A stretch of 5,700 bases of DNA from Bacillota bacterium (GTDB lineage Bacteria; Bacillota; Limnochordia; Darwinibacteriales; DTU012), in the NCBI GenBank assembly GCA_012521805.1, contig JAAYLQ010000180.1:1-5700 (forward strand). Reading direction: 5' to 3'. The translations under genes and the position numbers were made by a program. Below are positions 1-5,700 of the stretch, in pieces (within the stretch, counting starts at the first letter, position 1; the number at the start of each line of letters is the position of its first letter). The notes below the pieces were generated by a model, which saw only the letters and a program-made list of their open reading frames with translations, was not told the origin of the DNA and searched no databases.

Positions 1-112
1 AGTTCTGGCCATCGCTGCTGTAGGCAAAGTGGACACTGTTTGCTATGTGACTCGGATAGCATTCTGTAATTGGATTTCTGGTATAAACTAAAATACTGTT
101 TGCGTTACTCAT
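1..112 (-). CDS. N-terminus of a probable GH43-like glycosidase (partial, runs off left edge)
   Basis: Only the first 37 codons are in the window. They start at an ATG (positions 112-110), seven bases after a good Shine-Dalgarno site. The peptide begins MSNANSILVYTRNP, then has a YPSHIANSVHFAYSSDG stretch. This resembles, from memory, the start of uncharacterised GH43-type five-bladed beta-propeller proteins of Bacillota, which open with LVYTR, a YP..LA.S.H.A.S.DG segment and then a PLN block; the last part would lie outside the window. Members are usually annotated as family 43 glycosylhydrolases or arabinofuranosidase-like proteins, often without biochemical proof. There is no signal peptide, so a cytoplasmic role on imported oligosaccharides is likely. 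It begins 25 bases after the GH95 stop codon and is probably in the same operon. The reading frame is seen directly; the family call rests on a short similarity and is moderate. Confidence 0.55.
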   Translation of the reverse strand, partial: MSNANSILVYTRNPITECYPSHIANSVHFAYSSDGQN

Positions 113-119
113 GATTTTA

Positions 120-130
120 CCACCTCTTTT
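120..130 (-). promoter_or_regulatory. Ribosome binding site of the GH43-like gene
   Basis: On the minus strand this reads AAAAGAGGTGG, and the GAGGTG core lies seven bases before the ATG at 112. It supports that ATG as the true start. It sits in the 25-base spacer after the GH95 stop, where there is no hairpin terminator. Confidence 0.8.
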
Positions 131-137
131 AGTTATT

Positions 138-3100
138 TTAAAAAGTTATGACGTATGTTTCTCCTGCTGCCGCTTTAATCTTAATAGTGTCCTGAGCAAT
201 TACTTCGACCACAGCGGTGCTGCCTTGAGAATCTGAAACAGCTGCAGTATCGATCCCTACCGCTTTAACTATTAATTCAGAACTGACAGTAGGCTTAAGA
301 ACTGCCGTCAGTAACTGCGAATTAGACCACTGCATATCTACTTCTACATTTCCTCTTGCTTTCAAACCGCTGGCAGCTCCCGAATTCCACCGGTCAGGCA
401 GGGCAGGCAGCAGTTCAACCGCTCCTCCGTGACTCTGCAGCAGCATTTCTGCCATTCCCGCTGTAGCTCCAAAATTACCATCAATCTGAAACGGTGGGTG
501 GGTATCAAATAGATTGCTCAGGGTGGAGCTTTTTAACTGCTCCTGTAATAACTTGTGGGCACGGTTACCATCGCGGATGCGGGCCCAGAAATTGATCTTC
601 CAGGCTTTACTCCAACCAGTGCCTCCATCTCCACGAGTGTTTAACGTAACCTTCATCGCCTCGATAAAGGTATCTTCTGTTTCGCTTCTGCCAGCAACAA
701 ACTGGTCGCCTGGATGCAGACCGTAAAGATGATTAACGTGACGGTGACCCCAATCGCCGGTAATGTCAATCGTAATTTCATCTTTCCATTCTTGGAATTG
801 ACCGGCTAGGCCTATTTTCGGCGGCGACAGTCTGGCTTGTGCCGCTTTAATTTCATCAATTTCTGGAATGTTAATTCCCAGCTCTTCACTGGCTTGAATA
901 GTTATGTTAAACACATCCCAAATGATTGCCTGGTCCTGAGTACAGCCTAATGAATAAGGACCATGCTCAGGAGACCAAGATGGGCTAGAAACTAAAGTGC
1001 CATCGCGTTCATCCTCTACCAGCGCATCAACCCAGAATAGGGCTGCTTCGAGGATGGTATTGAAATTCTCCTGCAAGAACTCTTTATCCATGCTGAAGGC
1101 GTAAGCTTCCCAAATATGACGGACCAACCATGCCCCTCCCACAGGGAACCAAAACGCTTCAGAAACCGCTGGCGCGGTGTTGCCCCAGATATTGCATTCA
1201 TGGAATGTAGTCCATCCCCTAACCGGTTCGCCGGCTTCAGTCACAAAGTAGCGCTGTGCTGTAATTCTACCTCTAGGAACAAGACTGTTGATAAACTCGA
1301 TTAAAGGCAGATGGCACTCATTTAAGTTTGTCGGTTCTGCTAACCAGTAGTTCATCTGAACATTAATATTGGTATGGTAATCGGCAAACCAGGGAGGATT
1401 TAACCCATCAGCCCAAATCCCCTGCAGGTTAGCTGGAAGCGAACCCTTCCTTGATGAAGAGATCAGCAGATATCTGCCAAATTGATAGTATAAAAGCTCT
1501 AGATACAGATCTTCACCTGGTGTATTAGGATCGCTTGATCTACCACCATATCCTGCTAACAATCTATCGGTGGGCTTATCAGGAATTTCAACTCCATCAA
1601 AACTCAGCTTGTGTGCATCGTATAAAGACCTGTAGTCAGCAATATGCTCTGATTTGAGCTGCTCATAACTTTTACCTGCAGCAGCTTCAATGCGCTGGAC
1701 CACGCCGGTAAGGGGATCTTCATCAGTAAAATAGTTAAAACTGTCATCCATGCACAGCTGATAATTTGTCCCCGCCGACATTAAAATTAGGATGGAATCT
1801 GCATTCTCAACAATGATTCCTCCGTCTTTAGCATACATGGTTCCGCCAGTTGGAATCACTTTAACCTGTTGGGCAAACTTAAGTCCATTTTCATGATGAT
1901 CAGCTGGGCGTCCGGTCATTGTAATGGTATCCGCTTCTGAGGAGATTACTGTCCTTCTTTGCGGAGTCTGTACAGAAATCCTTCTAGACAGCTGCCCTTT
2001 TTGATCGGCAGTTAATCTAATAACCATGATGTTGCCTGGATTACTGACAAAATACTCCCTGAAATATCTGACACCGTCCACAACATACTCAACACTGGCC
2101 ACAGCATTATCTAGATTTAAGCTTCTTTTGTATTCGCTGTAGTTAGACGTAACCGCTCTAGGTTGGCCTTCTATGCCATAATCAAATAATGCTATTTGAC
2201 AGCCATCAGAATTGCTGCCGCTTCTGTTGCCAAGAACTTCCAGTTTATAGTATTTATAAGTCACCGTTTCTCCCAGCCTAAATGTTTTAGTCTCGTGCCT
2301 TCTGGAGAACAAAACATTACGCTGACTGTCAATTAAGACCCACTCTTGATTATCATTGGATCCATATAGATTCCAGTTTTTCGGATCACGGTTTTCAACA
2401 TCGTTTGCTGAGGTTAGCTGGTAATAATCGATGGAAATTGGCTCCTTGTGTTCAAGCAAAAACCAGATTGGGAAAGGGTGACTGTAACCCCAGTTAAGAC
2501 CTGCCGAAGAATACCATTTGGTATCGGTACGGCCATCGATAAGCCTGTTGATTCCTTCGTTGGGATCCCTGGTGTGGGCATTAGAAGAAATTTTTACAAA
2601 CGGCTCATAATTTAAATCTTCAATGATAATATCCCCCAGGGTTTGATATGAACCGTAATGAGTTTTGTCTCCCTTTAAAGCGTTGATGTGATACCAAAAC
2701 TCATGGCTTAATTCTGGATAGTCCCGCGATACCACTTGACCTGTAATCGGATGAATATAAGCGGTGTGACGCTCGGAAAATAGGTTCATATTTTCCTGAA
2801 GCAGCTTTCTGGCAGCCTCTAAATGAGCCCTCAGCTGTTCAGGTGAAGTACGGCTGTGGCCGCCATCATAATTCACATTAGCGCCTGGTCCTCCAGACCA
2901 CAGCGTTTTCTCGTTAACTTGAATTCGCTCCCGCTCCACACCGCCAAAAACCATTGCGCCAATAAAGCCGTTGCCAAGCGGCAGCGCTTCCGATTCCCAG
3001 TTTTCAGCAGGTCGATCATACCATGATTGCAGTTCCGGTTGCACCGCTTCTGCTGCCACAACTTTTGCATTGGCCAAACAGCTAGCCCATGACAGAAAAA

Positions 3101-3149
3101 CTAAAGCAGTTAGTACCAGCAAGACCTTAATTGCTCTCTTTACAAACAC
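138..3149 (-). CDS. Secreted GH95 alpha-L-fucosidase / alpha-L-galactosidase family enzyme with an inserted discoidin-like module
   Basis: The protein has 1003 residues from the GTG at 3149, against roughly 750-800 for a usual GH95 enzyme. In order it has a signal peptide (1-28), the GH95 N-terminal beta-sandwich (from about 40, with LPLGNGFIGAMVFGG near 56-70), a discoidin-like insert (about 181-328), the rest of the N-terminal domain (SLNLDNAVASVEY near 343-355), the alpha/alpha-barrel catalytic domain (about 510-910) and a C-terminal beta domain. By comparison with Bifidobacterium AfcA from memory, the catalytic set is present: Asn594 and Asn596 in HTNINVQMNYW, acid Glu728 in SPEHG, and Asp890 in IDGNFGATAG. 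HRHVNHLYGLHPG (802-814) is another family signature. The family inverts alpha-L-fucosyl, or in some members alpha-L-galactosyl, linkages at side-chain ends. An in-frame TTG at 3164 is a poorer start because it is fused to the Shine-Dalgarno site. The family call is secure; the exact sugar is not. Confidence 0.93.
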   Translation of the reverse strand: MFVKRAIKVLLVLTALVFLSWASCLANAKVVAAEAVQPELQSWYDRPAENWESEALPLGNGFIGAMVFGGVERERIQVNEKTLWSGGPGANVNYDGGHSRTSPEQLRAHLEAARKLLQENMNLFSERHTAYIHPITGQVVSRDYPELSHEFWYHINALKGDKTHYGSYQTLGDIIIEDLNYEPFVKISSNAHTRDPNEGINRLIDGRTDTKWYSSAGLNWGYSHPFPIWFLLEHKEPISIDYYQLTSANDVENRDPKNWNLYGSNDNQEWVLIDSQRNVLFSRRHETKTFRLGETVTYKYYKLEVLGNRSGSNSDGCQIALFDYGIEGQPRAVTSNYSEYKRSLNLDNAVASVEYVVDGVRYFREYFVSNPGNIMVIRLTADQKGQLSRRISVQTPQRRTVISSEADTITMTGRPADHHENGLKFAQQVKVIPTGGTMYAKDGGIIVENADSILILMSAGTNYQLCMDDSFNYFTDEDPLTGVVQRIEAAAGKSYEQLKSEHIADYRSLYDAHKLSFDGVEIPDKPTDRLLAGYGGRSSDPNTPGEDLYLELLYYQFGRYLLISSSRKGSLPANLQGIWADGLNPPWFADYHTNINVQMNYWLAEPTNLNECHLPLIEFINSLVPRGRITAQRYFVTEAGEPVRGWTTFHECNIWGNTAPAVSEAFWFPVGGAWLVRHIWEAYAFSMDKEFLQENFNTILEAALFWVDALVEDERDGTLVSSPSWSPEHGPYSLGCTQDQAIIWDVFNITIQASEELGINIPEIDEIKAAQARLSPPKIGLAGQFQEWKDEITIDITGDWGHRHVNHLYGLHPGDQFVAGRSETEDTFIEAMKVTLNTRGDGGTGWSKAWKINFWARIRDGNRAHKLLQEQLKSSTLSNLFDTHPPFQIDGNFGATAGMAEMLLQSHGGAVELLPALPDRWNSGAASGLKARGNVEVDMQWSNSQLLTAVLKPTVSSELIVKAVGIDTAAVSDSQGSTAVVEVIAQDTIKIKAAAGETYVITF
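2166..2609 (-). other. Discoidin / F5-8 type C (CBM32-like) module inserted in the GH95 N-terminal domain
   Basis: This covers about residues 181-328 of the GH95 protein, with approximate boundaries. Its signatures are those of F5/8 type C folds: INRLIDGRTDTKWYSS, then IWFLLEHKEPISIDYYQLTS, RDPKNWNLYGSNDNQEW and YKYYKLEVLGNRSG, ending with QIALFDYGI. The flanks are ordinary GH95 sequence: YQTLGDIIIED before and YKRSLNLDNAVASVEY after, which in most family members follow each other closely. The module is therefore nested in the beta-sandwich rather than attached at an end. Modules of this fold often bind sugars, so binding to the polysaccharide or to galactose/fucose-type ends is plausible but inferred. 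Confidence 0.8.
3066..3149 (-). other. Signal peptide of the GH95 enzyme
   Basis: Counting from GTG at 3149, the first 28 residues have a basic start (FVKRAIK), a hydrophobic core (VLLVLTALVFLSW) and a signal peptidase I type end, LANA before Lys29. A second possible cleavage is after VAAEA at residue 35. Cys24 follows W-A-S; a tryptophan at the -3 position is a poor lipobox, so a released protein is favoured over a lipoprotein. Confidence 0.8.
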
Positions 3150-3155
3150 GGATAA

Positions 3156-3162
3156 CCCTCCC
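3156..3162 (-). promoter_or_regulatory. Ribosome binding site that decides the GH95 start
   Basis: The minus strand reads GGGAGGG, six bases before the GTG at 3149. The longer in-frame reading starts at a TTG (3164) whose last base adjoins or overlaps this site and which has no purine-rich site of its own upstream. Starting at TTG would translate the Shine-Dalgarno site into Gly-Gly and put five extra residues before the basic n-region of the signal peptide. The GTG start is preferred. Confidence 0.8.
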
Positions 3163-3191
3163 AATCTGTTTTTGCCCGGAGCTAGTGTCCC

Positions 3192-4715
3192 CTACTTGTT
3201 CCGCTTAAAGAACTGATTAACTAAAAACTCCATCAGCTCACTTGGCTTCTCGACAACAGGTTCAGAAACATCTTTAAAGACCATGCAGTGCGGCTCTTGA
3301 GGTGAAAATGGAGCCCACTGTGGTTGTTCCTCACCTGTGATATCTTTGCCATTGGGATCGCCATTTTTAATAAAGTAGGCCCAGTAATTGCACATCTGAC
3401 GGGCTAAATCATAATGTTTGCCTACAAATGGCCGCCAACACTTAGCTAGAGTTTCGAAGAAAAACCATAAATCAACAGAATGGAATGTTCCAGGATTATC
3501 CCAGCCGGGTATCTCGGCATCGAAGTTATAGTAATACAGTGGAGTATTGGCACCTGTATCGACATTTGCTCTGCCGGCAACTCGAATAGCATACTCTATG
3601 CTGTTAACCGATGTTGTTTCTAGTAACTGGTCTAGATCGCTCGATTCAAACTGACAGATCTCTAAGAACTGATCGGCATCAGCGCCAAACATTTCCACTG
3701 CAAGTTCCTTAAATTGCTCCTTTGTCTCAACCCGCGGTCTGCTGAAAAACTCTGATGATGTATGGCCTAACATTACCGGCACCATCAGCCGCTTGTTTTC
3801 AATGAACCGATCAAAACCATTCCCTAGGCAGAAAACATCATCCACAACTGTACCCCAGAAACCTTTGTACTCAAGGGCTTTGTCCATAATATATTGAGCA
3901 TCTAATTTGCGAGCTTCAGCTAATGAAGACACCCCTAGGAATTTAAAGAACTCAATGCCATCTTTTTCTGCGTCGGCTAGTTTTCTACCCCGCAGCGGCA
4001 TTCTATTGCTGGGATAGACTGGGGCAAACATACCACTTTGGATAATCGCCCGCTGGAACAAGCCCTCGTTTTGTGGTGAAGTAAGCTGAGTAAGCACACT
4101 TCCACCGCCAGCAGACTGTCCGCCTATCGTGATGTTATCGGGATCTCCGCCAAAGGCAGCAATATTACGTTTAACCCATTGAGTCGCGAACTGCTGATCA
4201 AGATGACCAAAATTTGCAGGTGCATGAGGAGCCTCTTGGGTAATTTCTGGATGGCACAGGAAACCAAAAACATTGAGACGATAGTTAATCGTGACTACCA
4301 CGATCCCCCGTCGGGCCAGCCGCTCACCATCAAATTCCATTTCAGCAGGATAGCCAACCTGCAGTCCACCACCGAAATACCAAACAAATACCGGCAGTTT
4401 TTCATCAGGACTAGTAGCAGGTGTCCAAACGTTAAGATAGAGGCAGTCTTCACTCATGGGTATATCCGGATCCACATGCCACTCCCTGCTGTAGATATTA
4501 TCCTTATCTACTCCCGGCCTGGCCTGCATGGAGATCGGTGCGAATTCAAAAGCTTCCAGAACGCCGTCCCAATCTTCTGCAGGTTGTGGTGCCCGCCAAC
4601 GATTAGGACCAACCGGGGGAGCAGCAAAGGGTATCCCTTTAAAACTGGTGATGCGCGGATCGGCTGCAGGCAATCCGCGGACAACACCGTTTTCTACTCT
4701 TACTTCTCTCAGCAT
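3192..4715 (-). CDS. Type-B carboxylesterase, leaderless (alpha/beta hydrolase)
   Basis: A complete 507-residue protein of the carboxylesterase type-B (COesterase) family, at the family's usual length. It shows GIPFAAPPVGPNRWRAPQP near the start, SEDCLYLNVWTP (88-99), the oxyanion loop FGGGL (114-118), the nucleophile motif GQSAGGG with Ser201, the probable acid Glu322 in GHTSSEFF, and the probable histidine His412 in FHSVDLWF. The whole catalytic triad is present. The usual HGGG oxyanion motif has Phe114 in place of His. The protein starts directly at the mature fold with no signal peptide, so it should be cytoplasmic. The ATG start has a strong Shine-Dalgarno site eight bases upstream. It lies 28 bases after the CE1-type esterase and just before the GH95 gene. 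A likely role is removing acyl groups from imported oligosaccharides, but members also hydrolyse many unrelated esters, so the substrate is unknown. Confidence 0.92.
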   Translation of the reverse strand: MLREVRVENGVVRGLPAADPRITSFKGIPFAAPPVGPNRWRAPQPAEDWDGVLEAFEFAPISMQARPGVDKDNIYSREWHVDPDIPMSEDCLYLNVWTPATSPDEKLPVFVWYFGGGLQVGYPAEMEFDGERLARRGIVVVTINYRLNVFGFLCHPEITQEAPHAPANFGHLDQQFATQWVKRNIAAFGGDPDNITIGGQSAGGGSVLTQLTSPQNEGLFQRAIIQSGMFAPVYPSNRMPLRGRKLADAEKDGIEFFKFLGVSSLAEARKLDAQYIMDKALEYKGFWGTVVDDVFCLGNGFDRFIENKRLMVPVMLGHTSSEFFSRPRVETKEQFKELAVEMFGADADQFLEICQFESSDLDQLLETTSVNSIEYAIRVAGRANVDTGANTPLYYYNFDAEIPGWDNPGTFHSVDLWFFFETLAKCWRPFVGKHYDLARQMCNYWAYFIKNGDPNGKDITGEEQPQWAPFSPQEPHCMVFKDVSEPVVEKPSELMEFLVNQFFKRNK

Positions 4716-4723
4716 TTCTGACG

Positions 4724-4730
4724 CTCCTTT
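4724..4730 (-). promoter_or_regulatory. Ribosome binding site of the carboxylesterase gene
   Basis: The minus strand reads AAAGGAG, eight bases before the ATG at 4715. It lies in the 28-base spacer after the upstream esterase stop codon, which has no visible terminator, so translation is independent while transcription is probably shared. Confidence 0.85.
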
Positions 4731-4743
4731 CGAGTCAAACTAA

Positions 4744-5700
4744 TTAGTTATCAAGGGTTAAAACTACAACCTCTGGCTCATAACTGTCATGGAAACACAA
4801 GCGTGCAAAGTTGTAAGCACCATGATTCCATACACCAAAATCATGACCGCCGCGTCTAATTACTACTTGGTACATTAAATTGAGGTTATCACCAGCAGCG
4901 TTGGCCAGACCGTTTACAGAACCACGATAGCTTTGCATTGCAATGCCATCAGCGTCTCCGCAAGTTATATAGAGCAGATCAGTTGTATACTGAGATGCTG
5001 CTATACCAGCACCCAGAACGTTACCTGCGCTTGAAGTGGGAGCATTAGAAAACGCGCCAATGTATGCAAATAAATCCTGCATACCTGGGGTTTGAATAGT
5101 CTGATCCAGACCATTGCCAAATCTGTTGCCTGTTTGCGTATAGTTAATGGAATCAAATCTATAGCCACCAAAGGTTAAGTTCAAAGCCTGCATTCCGCCC
5201 ATCGATAAACCTGCAATCGCTCTATGCTTGCGGTTGTATTCAACTGCTTCAGGGGAAGTATCTGCGATATTTGCATATGTATTATAGTTGGACTCGATAA
5301 ACGGAATTAAGTCATATCTAAGTTCGTAATCAAAGTAATAAAATCCTAAAATGTTTGTTTCATTGGCTGTAAAGTTAGTGTTTTGCCAGCTGGTGGCGCT
5401 TCTGCCTTCTGGAAAAACAACGATCAGCGGTTCAATCTCTCCATTGGCAATTAAGTTATCAAAGATGTTGAGAATTACAAAATTGCCATCCACCTGTCCG
5501 CTGCCGTACAGCCATTCGTAGCGGTTACCACCCACACCATGGAGCAGATAAAGCACATTGTACTTCGTCTCTTTATCTTCCGGGTCATATCCTGGTGGCA
5601 AGTAAATATTGCATCTCTTAATTATTGGATTTCCAGAAACAACTTCTCTGCCTGCTTCTTCACTGCTAATATCTTGGTTAGTAACAAGCTGGCGCGATGC
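4744..5700 (-). CDS. CE1-type esterase (feruloyl / acetyl xylan esterase-like), 5' end outside window
   Basis: The last 318 residues are visible and the frame is open to the right edge, so the start, any signal peptide and any upstream module are missing. A TTG at 5601 is not the start: in-frame residues before it (GNPIIKRCNIYLPPGYDP) are the normal first strand of the fold. The sequence matches the esterase D / CE1 group typified by the feruloyl esterase modules of clostridial xylanases: YLLHGVGGNRYEW, VVFPEGR, DLIPFIESNYNTY, the nucleophile motif AIAGLSMGGMQALNL (Ser codon 5205-5203), YIGAFSNAP, the acid in ITCGDADG (Asp codon 4950-4948) and the histidine in RGGHDFGVWNHGAYNF (His codon 4845-4843). 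The triad is complete. Such enzymes release ferulate or acetate from arabinoxylan side chains, usually outside the cell. It ends about 15 residues past the usual last helix with no further domain. Acetyl esterase activity is the main alternative. Confidence 0.88.
   Translation of the reverse strand, partial: ASRQLVTNQDISSEEAGREVVSGNPIIKRCNIYLPPGYDPEDKETKYNVLYLLHGVGGNRYEWLYGSGQVDGNFVILNIFDNLIANGEIEPLIVVFPEGRSATSWQNTNFTANETNILGFYYFDYELRYDLIPFIESNYNTYANIADTSPEAVEYNRKHRAIAGLSMGGMQALNLTFGGYRFDSINYTQTGNRFGNGLDQTIQTPGMQDLFAYIGAFSNAPTSSAGNVLGAGIAASQYTTDLLYITCGDADGIAMQSYRGSVNGLANAAGDNLNLMYQVVIRRGGHDFGVWNHGAYNFARLCFHDSYEPEVVVLTLDN

Noticed and set aside
3071..3082. Lipoprotein lipobox at Cys24 of the GH95 protein
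   Set aside because: The residues before the cysteine are W-A-S. Tryptophan at -3 does not fit the usual L/V/I, and a good signal peptidase I site (ANA) follows at once.
3162..3164. TTG as start of the GH95 gene
   Set aside because: It directly adjoins the GGGAGGG Shine-Dalgarno site of a better-placed GTG at 3149 and has no ribosome binding site of its own.
3150..3191. Terminator or promoter between the carboxylesterase and GH95 genes
   Set aside because: The spacer is about 42 bases, with no GC-rich hairpin followed by a T-run on the minus strand and no convincing -35/-10 pair.
514..3216. Several 61-81 codon frames on both strands within the GH95 gene
   Set aside because: All overlap well-supported GH95 coding sequence in other frames and none has a recognisable domain.
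4179..4721. Plus-strand open frame of 180 codons
   Set aside because: It lies wholly antisense to the carboxylesterase, whose catalytic motifs are unmistakable. Its translation has no recognisable domain and no Shine-Dalgarno site was evident, so it is a shadow frame.
5599..5601. TTG as start of the CE1 esterase
   Set aside because: The preceding in-frame residues (NPIIKRCNIYLPPGYDP) form the conserved first strand of the fold, and the frame stays open to the window edge.
1..5700. Defence system, phage, CRISPR, transposon or RNA-gene content
   Set aside because: No direct-repeat array, inverted-repeat ends, transposase or integrase motifs, or tRNA/rRNA-like segments were seen. The window is almost wholly filled by four carbohydrate-related genes.

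Overview
The window is a stretch of a carbohydrate-utilisation operon, all on the minus strand, from what looks like a Gram-positive (Bacillota-type) anaerobe or facultative plant-polymer degrader. The support for this is purine-rich Shine-Dalgarno sites before every visible start, a GTG start, moderate-to-low GC with A/T-rich spacers, and protein families typical of Clostridia and Paenibacillus-like genomes. The genus cannot be told from this sequence.

In transcription order (right to left) the layout is as follows. (1) The C-terminal 318 residues of a CE1-type esterase of the feruloyl/acetyl-xylan esterase kind, open at the right edge. (2) A complete leaderless type-B carboxylesterase of 507 residues. 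(3) A complete secreted GH95 enzyme (alpha-L-fucosidase / alpha-L-galactosidase family) of 1003 residues, carrying a discoidin-like (F5/8 type C) module inserted inside its N-terminal domain. (4) The first 37 codons of a protein resembling GH43-like beta-propeller glycosidases, running off the left edge. The spacers are 28, 34-42 (depending on the start chosen for GH95) and 25 bases. Each downstream gene has its own Shine-Dalgarno site. I see no terminator or promoter in any spacer, so co-transcription is the simplest reading; the promoter would lie beyond the right edge.

Together the set suggests stepwise removal of side groups from a decorated plant polysaccharide. The CE1 enzyme would release feruloyl or acetyl esters, GH95 would remove a terminal alpha-L-fucose or L-galactose outside the cell, and the leaderless carboxylesterase and GH43-like enzyme would finish imported oligosaccharides inside the cell. 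Feruloylated arabinoxylan with L-galactose-capped side chains, or a fucosylated xyloglucan or pectin, are the substrates that fit. This is inference from families and context. I found no RNA gene, CRISPR array, mobile element or repeat, and no gap over 300 bases. I do not see an undescribed type of system; the most unusual item is the nested module in the GH95 protein.
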